Shown: positions 50,743-60,375, counted from the first letter of the stretch. The stretch is 64,000 nt of DNA from Salibacter sp031581065 (GCF_031581065.1 NZ_JAVLBN010000008.1:9576-73575); one strand, 5' to 3'. Notes: generated by a model not told the origin, from the letters alone. Numbers and translations are program-made.

Positions 50743-53220
50743 TCAATTATTCAAGTCTTTTTGAATTTGTTCCTGAGCACTGCGCTGTATTGTCTTATCA
50801 GGTCCATATTTTTCATGTTGACTCTGTGACTTGTCTGCACCATAAGCATCAGGATGTAGATAAGACCCTCTGTGTTCTTCAGGTTTTTCCTGTACAGGTT
50901 TTATTCTGTTATTTTTAGCATAAGGATCATTTCTAATTCCAGTCACTTGCCAACTAACCTCAATGTTTGGTTGGTCTGTTTGAATAACAAACTTATTGTC
51001 ATCGATTTTCTCTTTCACAATAGCTTGAGCAAAAGAACCGATCACCGTAAGCTGGTAACGGAAATCTTTGTTTGCTGACTCAAAATAATCAGGTAACTCA
51101 ACAGTAGCATAACCATTAGCATCTGTTTCAATATTACCATTGTAAACATTCATCATCTCCGGACTCTCAACAAATGAGTGTACTAAATATTTATTTGTTG
51201 GATCCTCAGGATGATCTATTTTGAAAGTTCCGCCTCCCTTAGAGATATTACCTGTTACACTTAAATCTCCTGTTATTTCAACATCTCCAGCAAAATACCC
51301 AGCAAAACTAGTGCCTGTAGAGCCAGGAGCGTCAGCGAAAACGCCATAATTTGTACCAGTTGAATTATCTGCGATAACATACAAACCATAATTGTCCCCT
51401 GAACCAGCTTCATCACCAAAGCCATAAAAGGAGTAATTAGAACCAGCTCCTGTATTTCCATTAATTTGACCTCCTACTCCAACATTAAGTCCTGCTGTTC
51501 CATCAGCTTGACCAACAAGTCCAATATTCAGATTTGTAGCATTACCAGCTTTAGTAAATGTACCATAAGATGTTGTAGCTTGAACACCACCAAACCCTGA
51601 TGTCACATAGATACCTGTATTATTAGTAGAATTATTAGCATCAAAAAAACCTCCAAAGTTACTATTTGCATTTCCATTTGAAATTGATTTAATACCAGAA
51701 TAAGAGGAATTACTTCCAGACATATTTATATATAGTGCTGATTGTGAGTTTGCTGCACCACTTCCAGAAGAAGAAGTAGAAACAGTTGATATATTCATAC
51801 TTCTATTTCTACTTGACACTATTGTATCTGAAATATCAAAAGCATATCCAGGTGAACTTGTATTAATCCCGACTCTATCAAATGTATACTTATCATCAGA
51901 ACCATTCACCTCCCAAACAGGCTTATAGTTAAGGAGTGAAATATCAGTTGCAGATGCGTTATTTGTAATAGTCAATGTATCATTGGCTAATGATAAATCC
52001 TGAATTTCATTGGTTGAATCAGCATCAGCATCAGCGAGTGAGGATAAATCCACTGTATTCAAGTTCCCTGATTCTGTCAATTCTAGCGTATTACCATTTA
52101 ACACAAAATTTGTTACAGATTCATTTGATGGATCGGCATCAGCATCATCTACAAGTGAACTCAAATCAACTGTTGTTAAATTACCAGATTCGGTAATCTC
52201 TAAATCAGTTGCGTTAAGAGTTGCATTGGTCAAAGACTCATTTGCCGGATCATTATCCGCATCATCTACATCATCGGTAACGGTACCACCACCATTGCTC
52301 AACGAGATTTGATTACCTGTTTTTGAAAGTGATTGAATTTCATTGGTTGGATCGTTATCATTGTCTGCAACATCAAACGAAATTGAGTTTCCATTTGCAA
52401 TAGAAACAGTAAATACAGTACCCGTATTTGAAATACTAAGCGATTGTTGATCTGTGTTATCCAAATAAGGAGACAAATCAATTGCCGTTGCAGAGCTATT
52501 ATCAGTAATCGTTAAAATATTCCCTGATAACTGTAAATCCTGAATTTCATTTGTTGAATCAGAATCATTATCCTGAAGGCCTGTTAAGTCGATAACATGA
52601 TCGATTCCGGCTTCAGTAATTGTAATTGTATCATTTTGGTAGCTTACATTGTTGATAAGCTCATTACCGGGATTAGCATCATTATCGTTGATCAATGAGG
52701 ATAGATCAACTGTTTGAACATTACCGGCTTCCTCAATTTCAAGCCCTGCTCCATTTAATTGAGCATTTGTAATAAGCTCATTTGTTGGGTCTGAATCTGC
52801 ATCATCAGTGTTACCTGCATTTTCTGCGTACAAAGCATAAGGTACTGATAACATTTGAGAAGTTCCCATCACTTCGTAATTGTTCCCTCCAGCCGGATCT
52901 ATTTCAACTTTCACATAATGAAGGTCAGATCCCCAGTCGATTGCTGCAAAAGTCCCGGTAACGGGTGTTCCGGTTCCTATTTCGAGATTGATCAAACCGT
53001 AATCATTGGAGGTTGCGCTATGTGTTTCAACATAAACTGCCGGACCAGTTGTACTGGTCTCCAAAACACTGATACGCATCGAAACATTCGTATTCGCGTA
53101 AACATCTCCATTAACATCGCGTGCAACAGCCTGATACTTTATCGCTTCAGGAGATTGGGCAAATGAAATTGAGGTAAATAAAACTAAGGTCAATGCAAGT
53201 AATAATCGTTTCATAATCAT
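50743..53220 (-). CDS. Secreted repeat-rich surface protein
   Basis: An 825-residue protein with a signal peptide (MIMKRLLLALTLVLF, ending SFAQ). An N-terminal domain common in Bacteroidota surface proteins follows (EAIKYQAVARDVNGDVYANT; MGTSQMLSVPYALYAENAGN). From about residue 135 to 440 there are seven or eight degenerate units of 35-45 residues. Each contains an acidic DADxDPxNE core and a TITEAG or LELTESGN strand, suggesting a calcium-binding beta-solenoid. A Gly/Ser/Asn-rich region (about 470-640) and a compact globular end (NISKGGGTFKIDHPEDPTNK to LTVIGSFAQAIVKEK) follow. No sorting domain is visible at the C-terminus. Start ATG 53220 overlaps the upstream stop (ATGA); a second ATG lies two codons in. 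Confidence 0.88.
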   Translation of the reverse strand: MIMKRLLLALTLVLFTSISFAQSPEAIKYQAVARDVNGDVYANTNVSMRISVLETSTTGPAVYVETHSATSNDYGLINLEIGTGTPVTGTFAAIDWGSDLHYVKVEIDPAGGNNYEVMGTSQMLSVPYALYAENAGNTDDADSDPTNELITNAQLNGAGLEIEEAGNVQTVDLSSLINDNDANPGNELINNVSYQNDTITITEAGIDHVIDLTGLQDNDSDSTNEIQDLQLSGNILTITDNSSATAIDLSPYLDNTDQQSLSISNTGTVFTVSIANGNSISFDVADNDNDPTNEIQSLSKTGNQISLSNGGGTVTDDVDDADNDPANESLTNATLNATDLEITESGNLTTVDLSSLVDDADADPSNESVTNFVLNGNTLELTESGNLNTVDLSSLADADADSTNEIQDLSLANDTLTITNNASATDISLLNYKPVWEVNGSDDKYTFDRVGINTSSPGYAFDISDTIVSSRNRSMNISTVSTSSSGSGAANSQSALYINMSGSNSSYSGIKSISNGNANSNFGGFFDANNSTNNTGIYVTSGFGGVQATTSYGTFTKAGNATNLNIGLVGQADGTAGLNVGVGGQINGNTGAGSNYSFYGFGDEAGSGDNYGLYVIADNSTGTNYGVFADAPGSTGTSFAGYFAGDVEITGDLSVTGNISKGGGTFKIDHPEDPTNKYLVHSFVESPEMMNVYNGNIETDANGYATVELPDYFESANKDFRYQLTVIGSFAQAIVKEKIDDNKFVIQTDQPNIEVSWQVTGIRNDPYAKNNRIKPVQEKPEEHRGSYLHPDAYGADKSQSQHEKYGPDKTIQRSAQEQIQKDLNN
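52923..52932 (+). repeat. GGTCAGANCC site 20
   Basis: Central base T. In the conserved N-terminal domain of the repeat-rich surface gene, read as Trp-Gly-Ser-Asp-Leu. Confidence 0.9.
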
Positions 53221-53705
53221 TGAATTTTTTGAAGACGATATGTCTTTTCGTAGTCGAGTTTGTTAGATTTTATTTTCAATATGTATTGTGCGTTAGCGAG
53301 ATTTCCAAGATCTACTCTTTGGATCTGACTATTAATACTTCCTTCACGAACCAGCTTACCAGTGAAATCATACATCATGTACTGAGCTTCATCAGGAAGT
53401 GCTCCAGTGAACTCAATATTAAAATAGCCGAGAGCTGGATTTGGATAAATTTTTGTGTTGATGTTGCTAACCGGCTTTTCCTCTACAAATACAATTTGGA
53501 AGCCGCTTTGATGAAAACCCTGTGTGAGAGCAACCTCAACATTTGGACTTTCAAAAGTTTCAATAATAGGCTCGCCAATCGTCCAGGCAACTGATGTTGA
53601 AGTAGTACCTGTAGTATCATACCCCCCGGTAACACCAATTACCTCCTGAGATTGAAGGGAAAATGATAGCAAAATCGACAAAAGAAATGTCAAAGTATAT
53701 TTCAT
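53217..53705 (-). CDS. Small secreted protein with T9SS type A sorting domain
   Basis: A 162-residue protein from ATG 53705 (MKYTLTFLLSILLSFSLQSQ is the signal peptide); an in-frame GTG at 53711 adds two residues. A short body (TSVAWTIGEPIIETFESPNV) is followed by a type A sorting domain: TKIYPNPALGYFNIEF, then YMMYDFTGKLVREGSI and AQYILKIKSNKLDYEKTYRL. It is the first gene of a two-gene unit with the repeat protein downstream (ATGA overlap), so the two are probably secreted together. The cargo part is short, with an IGEP-type segment found in other small T9SS proteins; no enzyme is visible. Confidence 0.88.
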   Translation of the reverse strand: MKYTLTFLLSILLSFSLQSQEVIGVTGGYDTTGTTSTSVAWTIGEPIIETFESPNVEVALTQGFHQSGFQIVFVEEKPVSNINTKIYPNPALGYFNIEFTGALPDEAQYMMYDFTGKLVREGSINSQIQRVDLGNLANAQYILKIKSNKLDYEKTYRLQKIQ

Positions 53706-53774
53706 AGTCACGTGCTGGTTAAATCAACAATATGTTGTTCAAAACAAAAATAGAGAAATAAATGTACAAAATTT

Positions 53775-54347
53775 TCAGGATAAAGAAATTCTTTTTGTCA
53801 CCATACTACTAACCTCTCTAAATAAACTTTTAGGATTCTTCGTTCGCCATTCCAAATCACTAAGCCTTCCACCCATAATAAAATAGTAGTCAATACCGTA
53901 CGCTTCAAACTCCTGCAGCAAGTGATCCCTGAAGTTTAATAGAGAAATCCAACCTTCCTCAACATCCTCAAACCACTCCTCATAGTAACAATCATCTGAT
54001 GCGTGAAAATTGAGAATGTTTTCTCCAATTAATATGAACTTATTGATTCCTTTATCCAGCATGTGATCAATAATGTTCCGTTTGAGGTACATAACATCAT
54101 TGTAAAGACAATCGTTCCACTCTCCTATCAATTCTATAATCGCAAACCCATCATCGTAATCAGCGAAGAGGATTTTCATAAAAAGTGTTGATGAGCCAAT
54201 GTTATCCCATTGAGGATGAATTAAATAATCATAAACACTATCCTCAAATTCAAATTCATTGTACTCCCTCTCGAAGAAAGGAGAGTCACTGTCAGTTTCA
54301 GCGGTATAGTACTCACGCCATTGCCAATACGGTTCAATATCATGCAT
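53775..54347 (-). CDS. Conserved-looking cytoplasmic protein of unknown function
   Basis: A 190-residue protein without signal peptide or hydrophobic helix, very rich in Asp, Glu, Tyr, Phe and Trp. An acidic N-terminal part (PFFEREYNEFEFEDSVYDYL) precedes a beta/alpha region with strands such as DGFAIIELIGEW and KFILIGENILNFHASDD. A C-terminal part GIDYYFIMGGRLSDLEWRTK follows. The pattern suggests a Rossmann-like alpha/beta fold. I recall proteins of this appearance as uncharacterised in Flavobacteriales, without a known role. It is divergent from the S46 peptidase gene 68 bp away. Confidence 0.75.
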   Translation of the reverse strand: MHDIEPYWQWREYYTAETDSDSPFFEREYNEFEFEDSVYDYLIHPQWDNIGSSTLFMKILFADYDDGFAIIELIGEWNDCLYNDVMYLKRNIIDHMLDKGINKFILIGENILNFHASDDCYYEEWFEDVEEGWISLLNFRDHLLQEFEAYGIDYYFIMGGRLSDLEWRTKNPKSLFREVSSMVTKRISLS

Positions 54348-54415
54348 GATGCAAATTTACGATAGTCATTTGTGAAAGTTTGATTGTAAATTTGACGCTC
54401 ATAAAATTTATAACA

Positions 54416-56548
54416 ATGCGACTCATTACTCTTTTTACAGCCTTTATCATCAGTTCAACAGTAATCGCAAAAGAAGGAATGTGGATTCCTCTTTTACTCA
54501 AACAACTCAACGAAAGCGAAATGCAATCAATGGGTTACAAGTTAACGGCTGAGGACATTTACAGCGTTAACCAATCGAGCATGAAAGATGCTGTCGTAAA
54601 ATTTGGCGGGGGCTGTACCGGTGAAATTATTTCTTCAAATGGCTTATTATTAACGAACCATCACTGCGGTTACGGTCAGATCCAAAGCCACTCTACCGTA
54701 GAGAACGATTACCTCACCGATGGTTTTTGGGCACAATCACAGAAAGAGGAACTACCAAACCCCGGACTCACCGCTACTTTTATCGTTCGCATTGAGGATG
54801 TCTCAAGTAAAGTGCTCGCCAATATTGCACCATCTCTTACCGAAGCTAAACGCGACTCAATTATAAAAGATCGCATTTCGGATCTGAACAAAAAGGCAAC
54901 TGAAGACACGCATTATGATGCTTACATAAAACCATTTTACCACGGCAATCAATACTTCATGTTCATCACAGAAACTTTTAAAGACATAAGACTCGTTGGT
55001 GCTCCTCCTTCATCAATTGGTAAATTCGGCTTCGACTCTGACAACTGGATGTGGCCCAGACACACCGGAGACTTTTCGATGTTTCGCATCTATGCTGATG
55101 AAAACAACAAACCGGCCGAGTACAGCGAAGACAATGTCCCCTACCAACCCAAGCATCACTTCCCCATTTCACTCAACGGTTATGAGAAAAATGATTTCTC
55201 GATGGTATTTGGGTTTCCTGCAAGCACTGACGAATACCTCCCCGCTACAGCGGTTGAATACACGATCAATAAACTCAACCCTGCCAGAATTGAAATGCGC
55301 GATGCATCTCTCGAAATAATTGGCAATGCAATGGCGAGTGACAAAAAGATCAACATCCAGTATGCTGCCAAACAATCGAGTATTAGCAATGCGTGGAAAA
55401 AATGGAAAGGCCAAACGAACGGACTCAAAAACGTCAATGCTGTCGATAAAAAGAAAAATCTGGAAAAGCAGTTTGTTACTCGTGCTAAAGAAACAGGAAA
55501 ACAAGACTGGGCTAATATCCCAACAGTTTATGACAGTCTATACAAGGTTTACAAACCTTACAATTTCGCCAGAGCTATGCTCATCGAAATTTACTACTAT
55601 GGCCCTGAGGTGTTGCGTTTTTCGAATGGATTTCAGGCTCTGACCGAAGAGAACCTTTCAGACTCTGCGCTCACATCCTTAAAGGAAAAGATGCTCAAAC
55701 GCACTAAAAGTTTCTTCAAAGACTACCATCAACCTACCGATCAAAAAATCATGGCGAAACTCATGCCGATGTACCTCAATAATCTTGAAAAATCGGTTAG
55801 ACCAACTGACGTTGTTGAGTATTTTGACACAAAAAAACCGGCTGAAAAGCTCTACAAAAATTCGATGTTTGACGATGAAGAAAAACTCACAGAGTTCATC
55901 GAAAACTATACACCAAAACAGCGCAAAAAGATACTGAAAGATGATGCTTTCAAAATCGCTCAATCGTTACTCGATTCATACTCCAAGAATGTGCGTCCGC
56001 CATATTCTGAGGTGAATAAAGCAATCGACTCTACGAACAGAGTTTACATGAAAGCGCTTCAAACGCTACTTCCAAACTACAAGAAGTACTATCCCGATGC
56101 CAACTTCACACTCCGCCTGTCGTATGGAAAAATCAATGGTTACGAACCTAAAGACGGCATCAACTACAATTACTACACAACTACTGATGGCATCATTGAA
56201 AAGATGGATACCACATCGAGAGAATACGATGTTCCCTCAAAGCTCCACAGCTTAATCACGAATAAAGACTTTGGCCAATACGCTGATGAAAACGGAGAAT
56301 TACGCGTATGTTTTATCGGTCAGAACCACACTTCTGGCGGAAACTCAGGTAGCCCGGCAATAAATGGTGAAGGCCAGCTAATAGGACTCAACTTTGACAG
56401 AACCTGGGAAAGTACCATGAGCGATATTATGTACGATCCAAAAATTTGCCGAAACATCATGGTCGATATTCGCTACGTGCTTTTTGTAGTTGACAAGTAT
56501 GCCGGTGCAAACAGATTAATCGATGAAATGGAGCTCGTAAAAAACTAA
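54416..56548 (+). CDS. S46-family dipeptidyl peptidase, DPP11-type
   Basis: A 710-residue exopeptidase from ATG 54416 with a signal peptide (MRLITLFTAFIISSTVIAKE). It releases N-terminal dipeptides in the periplasm. The chymotrypsin-like triad is visible: His in LLTNHHCGYGQIQSHSTV, Asp in FDSDNWMWPRHTGDFSM and Ser in HTSGGNSGSPAINGEG. The residue after NFD is Arg (LIGLNFDRTWEST). Arg here marks DPP11 (cuts after Asp/Glu), while Gly marks DPP7 in Porphyromonas. It fits a peptide-feeding lifestyle together with the M3 peptidase. It is convergent with the next gene (4-bp overlap of stops). Three GGTCAGANCC sites. Confidence 0.95.
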   Translation: MRLITLFTAFIISSTVIAKEGMWIPLLLKQLNESEMQSMGYKLTAEDIYSVNQSSMKDAVVKFGGGCTGEIISSNGLLLTNHHCGYGQIQSHSTVENDYLTDGFWAQSQKEELPNPGLTATFIVRIEDVSSKVLANIAPSLTEAKRDSIIKDRISDLNKKATEDTHYDAYIKPFYHGNQYFMFITETFKDIRLVGAPPSSIGKFGFDSDNWMWPRHTGDFSMFRIYADENNKPAEYSEDNVPYQPKHHFPISLNGYEKNDFSMVFGFPASTDEYLPATAVEYTINKLNPARIEMRDASLEIIGNAMASDKKINIQYAAKQSSISNAWKKWKGQTNGLKNVNAVDKKKNLEKQFVTRAKETGKQDWANIPTVYDSLYKVYKPYNFARAMLIEIYYYGPEVLRFSNGFQALTEENLSDSALTSLKEKMLKRTKSFFKDYHQPTDQKIMAKLMPMYLNNLEKSVRPTDVVEYFDTKKPAEKLYKNSMFDDEEKLTEFIENYTPKQRKKILKDDAFKIAQSLLDSYSKNVRPPYSEVNKAIDSTNRVYMKALQTLLPNYKKYYPDANFTLRLSYGKINGYEPKDGINYNYYTTTDGIIEKMDTTSREYDVPSKLHSLITNKDFGQYADENGELRVCFIGQNHTSGGNSGSPAINGEGQLIGLNFDRTWESTMSDIMYDPKICRNIMVDIRYVLFVVDKYAGANRLIDEMELVKN
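54674..54683 (+). repeat. GGTCAGANCC site 21
   Basis: Central base T. In the DPP11-type gene just after the catalytic His, read as Tyr-Gly-Gln-Ile-Gln. Confidence 0.9.
55636..55645 (-). repeat. GGTCAGANCC site 22
   Basis: Central base G. In the DPP11-type gene, read as Gln-Ala-Leu-Thr. Confidence 0.9.
56318..56327 (+). repeat. GGTCAGANCC site 23
   Basis: Central base A. In the DPP11-type gene shortly before the catalytic Ser, read as Ile-Gly-Gln-Asn-His. Confidence 0.9.
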
Positions 56549-57018
56549 GCGAGCTCCTCTATTTTGAATTCATTTCCGTTAAAGCTGAATGAATCACCTT
56601 TTTTCTTGCCTTCCATAGCTCCATATATTGGGGCTGTGGGAGCAATCATAAAAAACAATTCACCATCTACTTTAATCTTATTCAGCGGGCGTTTAGTGAT
56701 GAAGAAGTTTCCTTTGTTCGTTTTCACTAAAGCGAGCGGCTCAATAACTTCGTGTGGCTTTTCAAACTTATATTGTTCGTATACCTTGATATCTTCTTTC
56801 ACCTGATCAGCTTCCTGCATTTTGAGCGCAGCGGTTTCTTTGGACATATCTTCCATTCCACTGTCTCCGCTACCGAAAGAACCCTGCATGATGGATTCAT
56901 CATCAATTGCACCGGAGTGCATCTTCATTTCTGCAGTTTGAACGAGCCCTTCATGTAACTCATTGAGTTCCTTTATAGCTTCTTTAACTAATTTTCCTTT
57001 TGTTTCCAGTAAATCCAT
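56545..57018 (-). CDS. GreA/B C-terminal-domain-like protein
   Basis: A 157-residue protein with an N-terminal helical region (LLETKGKLVKEAIKELNELH). The C-terminal part ends PTAPIYGAMEGKKKGDSFSF, NGNEFKIEEL. This resembles the FKBP-like C-terminal domain of transcript-cleavage factors GreA/GreB, including the segment in which these bind RNA polymerase. The N-terminal coiled coil is shorter than in GreA and lacks a clear acidic tip, so transcript cleavage is not certain. Bacteroidota often carry such proteins, frequently misnamed in databases. Its stop overlaps that of the peptidase gene. Confidence 0.78.
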   Translation of the reverse strand: MDLLETKGKLVKEAIKELNELHEGLVQTAEMKMHSGAIDDESIMQGSFGSGDSGMEDMSKETAALKMQEADQVKEDIKVYEQYKFEKPHEVIEPLALVKTNKGNFFITKRPLNKIKVDGELFFMIAPTAPIYGAMEGKKKGDSFSFNGNEFKIEELA

Positions 57019-57053
57019 TTATTTCAATTTGCTTCTTAAAATACAAACTTTAT

Positions 57054-57085
57054 AAAAAAAGGCAACGATAAAAACCATTGCCTTT
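57054..57085 (-). terminator. Hairpin terminator after the DsbD-type gene
   Basis: AAAGGCAA (57058-57065) pairs with TTGCCTTT (57078-57085). On the minus strand a T run follows, downstream of the stop at 57114. Confidence 0.8.
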
Positions 57086-57113
57086 CCTAAACCACTGAAT
57101 TTTAAAGATGTTT

Positions 57114-59612
57114 TCATTTTTTAACACCTTCAGCCTCAAAAGTCTTCTTCCCTTTATCCAGCCAATTGATGTATTTCTCAATATCAGGATCATAAGCTGC
57201 CGACTCAATCAACTGATTGCCTTCATGATCTATCACAACATAGTATGGTTGAGAGTTTGTGCCAAACCTTGAGGCCTGGAAATCGCTCCACTTATTCCCC
57301 ACAGTTCGTACTTTTTTACCAGTCGTTTCTGAAGTGTAACGCTCTTCCTCAGGAAGTTCTTTACGCTCATCAACGTAGAGCGAAATCAAGACAAAATCAT
57401 TTCTCAAGCGGTCGAGCACTCTTGGATCTGACCAAACCTGCTCTTCCATTTTCCTGCAATTCACACATGCCCAACCTGTAAAATCAAGCATAACCGGCTT
57501 TCCTACTTCCTGTGCATACTCCATTCCGGTTTCATAGTCGTGGAAGCAATTGAGGTTGTGAGGGCAATGCTCTGGATCAGCACCTTCTGGAATAGCGCCA
57601 TTATCAGAAACGGATTGCATTACTGTACTCTCCTTACCAACTCCCTCAGGCGATTCACTGTAGAATTGCGGTGGCGGAAATCCACTGATGAGTTTCAATG
57701 GCGCTCCCCACATACCGGGAATTAAGTAAATCGTAAACATTAAAAACAGCGTTCCAAGTAAGGTTCTTCCAACTGATAATTTTTCAATTGGTGAATCATG
57801 TGGTAATCTGATAAAACCGAGCAAATAGAGAGTGAGCATCGTTGAAACACCAATCCAAATTGCGATAAAAACTTCTCTTGTTATGATACCTAATTGTAAA
57901 ACGAGATCTGCATTTGATAAAAACTTAAAGGCTAAACCTAATTCCAAAAAGCCGAGAACAACTTTCACAGAGTTCAACCACCCACCAGATTTTGGCATGG
58001 AGTTTAACCAGCCCGGAAATGCAGCAAACAAGGCAAATGGTAGAGCAAGCGCAAGTGAAAAGCCAAACATTCCAACTAGCGGGCCACTAACACCACCATA
58101 AACAGCTGCGTCAACTAACAGAGTCCCAATAATTGGTCCTGTACAGGAAAAACTAACCAATGAAAGTGTCAGTGCCATGAAAAATATACCCAACAATCCA
58201 CCACGATCTGAAGCTTGATCAGCTTTATTTACCCAGGATGATGGAAGCGTAATTTCAAATGCTCCAAGGAACGAAACAGCGAATATTATGAGAAGCAAAA
58301 AGAAAATCAGGTTGAACCACTCATTGGTTGACATAGCATTGAGAGCATCAGCCCCAAATATCCAGGTAATTAAAAAACCAAGAATTGTGTAAACGGCAAT
58401 AATGAATAATGCATAGATAATAGCATTCGTAATCCCTTTTGCTCTTGTTTTACTCTGCTTGGTGAAAAAGCTTACTGTCATGGGAATCATTGGAAAAACG
58501 CATGGCGTTAACAGAGCTGCAAATCCCCCCAGGAAACTCAAAAAGAAAATACCCCATAACGAGCCATCTTTTTCTTTCTCTCCTCTTTTATCTTTTTCCT
58601 CAGAACCGGAAGAAGTTTCCGCTTTACCAGATTCCTCAACCTCAGCAGTTGCTTCGAGTGTAAACTTATTCACGATTCCTTCAGGTGGTAAACATCGTTT
58701 ATCATCGCAAGTCATGAAGTAAACCTCGGCTCTAACATCAGCTTTTTCCTTCAATAATTTCACTCGCTGCTTGATTGTTGCTTCCTTCTTGAAAAAGGAA
58801 AGATCCATCATGAAGTTAGGATCATACTCGTTGACTTTTTCACCAATTTGCTGTGGCTCACCAATCAGCTCAACAGCATTGGAATCGAGAATAGTGAATT
58901 CTGTAGCTACCGGGCCATCACCTTCAGGCAAGTCCATCGTGTAAAGGTGCCAGTTCTCTTTGATTTTAGCATGAGCGATCAACTCAAACTCATTATCACC
59001 CAGCGATTTCATTTCCCATTCCCAGGTAATGGGTTTTAAAATTCCGTCATCATTACTGTCAGATCCTTCGTCATCCGTTTCTTTTTCAGGCTGTTTTTGC
59101 TTCGCCTGGTTAGCTGCTTTGCTCGCGGGCGAATCGCCTTTCTTCAAATCAAAGTCAAATGAAACGAGCTCTGGAGGCAAACACCGAGCTTCATCACAAA
59201 CCATGAACTCCAATTCTCCTTTGATGTTTGCTGTCTTTTCTTTCAGTTTAACACGGTGTTTAAAAACTGCTTTTTCTTCAAAATAAGTCAACTCCATCAT
59301 GAAGACAGGATCGTCTTTGACAATCTTGTTCGATGGCTCAACCAGGTCTCCCACGAGTTCATATCCACTGCTTTCTTCAAACATAAAAGTTGTTGGTATT
59401 GGACCACCTTCAGGAATATCATTCCCGTAAAGATGCCACCCCTCATCGATGGTTGACTCGAAATAGAGATCGAACTCGCCATTACCAACCGGCTCTGACC
59501 GAAAAGACCACTCTACAGGATCCATAATTTGAGCCTGAGTAATACTCGCAGAGATTGCAAATAAAAGCACTAAAACGCGCTGAACCACACTAGCTGACAG
59601 TTTATTAAGCAT
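57114..59612 (-). CDS. DsbD-type protein-disulfide reductase with two N-terminal DsbD-alpha-like domains
   Basis: An 832-residue membrane protein that carries electrons from cytoplasmic thioredoxin to the periplasm. After a signal peptide come two tandem, similar domains (about 28-160 and 195-325). Each ends with a Cys pair (VCDEARCLPPE and TCDDKRCLPPE), like DsbD-alpha. The eight-helix core (about 345-600) has the Cys in ALLTPCVFPMIPMTVSFF and LVSFSCTGPIIGTL. A C-terminal thioredoxin domain has GWACVNCRKMEEQVW (CxxC) and PYYVVIDHEGN. E. coli DsbD has only one alpha domain. It could serve cytochrome c maturation or reduce periplasmic thiols. Contains two GGTCAGANCC sites. Confidence 0.94.
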   Translation of the reverse strand: MLNKLSASVVQRVLVLLFAISASITQAQIMDPVEWSFRSEPVGNGEFDLYFESTIDEGWHLYGNDIPEGGPIPTTFMFEESSGYELVGDLVEPSNKIVKDDPVFMMELTYFEEKAVFKHRVKLKEKTANIKGELEFMVCDEARCLPPELVSFDFDLKKGDSPASKAANQAKQKQPEKETDDEGSDSNDDGILKPITWEWEMKSLGDNEFELIAHAKIKENWHLYTMDLPEGDGPVATEFTILDSNAVELIGEPQQIGEKVNEYDPNFMMDLSFFKKEATIKQRVKLLKEKADVRAEVYFMTCDDKRCLPPEGIVNKFTLEATAEVEESGKAETSSGSEEKDKRGEKEKDGSLWGIFFLSFLGGFAALLTPCVFPMIPMTVSFFTKQSKTRAKGITNAIIYALFIIAVYTILGFLITWIFGADALNAMSTNEWFNLIFFLLLIIFAVSFLGAFEITLPSSWVNKADQASDRGGLLGIFFMALTLSLVSFSCTGPIIGTLLVDAAVYGGVSGPLVGMFGFSLALALPFALFAAFPGWLNSMPKSGGWLNSVKVVLGFLELGLAFKFLSNADLVLQLGIITREVFIAIWIGVSTMLTLYLLGFIRLPHDSPIEKLSVGRTLLGTLFLMFTIYLIPGMWGAPLKLISGFPPPQFYSESPEGVGKESTVMQSVSDNGAIPEGADPEHCPHNLNCFHDYETGMEYAQEVGKPVMLDFTGWACVNCRKMEEQVWSDPRVLDRLRNDFVLISLYVDERKELPEEERYTSETTGKKVRTVGNKWSDFQASRFGTNSQPYYVVIDHEGNQLIESAAYDPDIEKYINWLDKGKKTFEAEGVKK
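57424..57433 (-). repeat. GGTCAGANCC site 24
   Basis: Central base T. In the DsbD-type gene after the thioredoxin CxxC, read as Val-Trp-Ser-Asp-Pro. Confidence 0.9.
59491..59500 (-). repeat. GGTCAGANCC site 25
   Basis: Central base G. In the first DsbD-alpha-like domain, read as Phe-Arg-Ser-Glu-Pro. Confidence 0.9.
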
Positions 59613-59694
59613 ATCAATTTCAATTTGAAAACTTCAAATGTAACGAATTCACTATATCAATTTGTCAGCTTAACTGCATTTTAACTGAAAGCCC

Positions 59695-60375
59695 CTAATC
59701 CAGTATCTCCTGATTGCGCTCAAGGCCAAATTGGCGCTGGATAAAATACACTGCTGCATAGAGTAATGGCGTATCGAGTGCAGCCATAATGACTTTGAAA
59801 AACCAGCCATCGAGAATCAGCAAAAAGATATTGTCAAAAGACTTTACACCCACAAAAAGCACAAGGACAACAAGTGTTGTATCAGTGAGTTGAGAAACTA
59901 TCGTGGAGCCGTTGTTCCGCAACCACAAAAAACGACCGTTTGTGAGTTTTTTCCAAAAGTGATAAATGCGAACATCGACAAATTGTGCTGCTAAATAGGC
60001 AATCATTGACGAGAGGATGACTCTCCAACTATTTGAAAATACTGTTGCGTATTGTTCATCATTTACAGGAGAACCAGCAATTGAGGGGAACTGATTCCCC
60101 AACCACAAAATGCCCAAAACAAAAATTGAGGCGAAAAAGCCTGAAAATACAACAGCTTGTGTTTTCTTTTTCCCGTAGATCTCGCTGAGAATATCAGTGA
60201 TGAGAAAAGTTGCAGGATACGGCAAAACTCCGGCTGATATTTTGAAGACATTAAAGCCCAAATCTACCGTGACAAACTTATTGGCGATAAGGTTGGTTGT
60301 AACGAGAGCCGCTACAAACAGAGCCGCCAAAATCAGAAAAAAGAAATCTGCCTGTCGTTTTTTACCGGGTTTCAT
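59695..60375 (-). CDS. Queuosine-precursor transporter (YhhQ family)
   Basis: A 226-residue inner-membrane protein from ATG 60375 with about six hydrophobic helices; an in-frame TTG three codons upstream is not preferred. Family features are LVTTNLIANKFVTVDLGFNV, the ILPYPATFLITDILSEIYGK segment (here VLPYPATFLITDILSEIYGK), and LAAQFVDVRIYHFWKKLTNG. YhhQ imports preQ0 or preQ1, the precursors of the tRNA base queuosine. It lies 28 bp after tilS on the same strand, so two tRNA-modification functions adjoin. Confidence 0.93.
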   Translation of the reverse strand: MKPGKKRQADFFFLILAALFVAALVTTNLIANKFVTVDLGFNVFKISAGVLPYPATFLITDILSEIYGKKKTQAVVFSGFFASIFVLGILWLGNQFPSIAGSPVNDEQYATVFSNSWRVILSSMIAYLAAQFVDVRIYHFWKKLTNGRFLWLRNNGSTIVSQLTDTTLVVLVLFVGVKSFDNIFLLILDGWFFKVIMAALDTPLLYAAVYFIQRQFGLERNQEILD

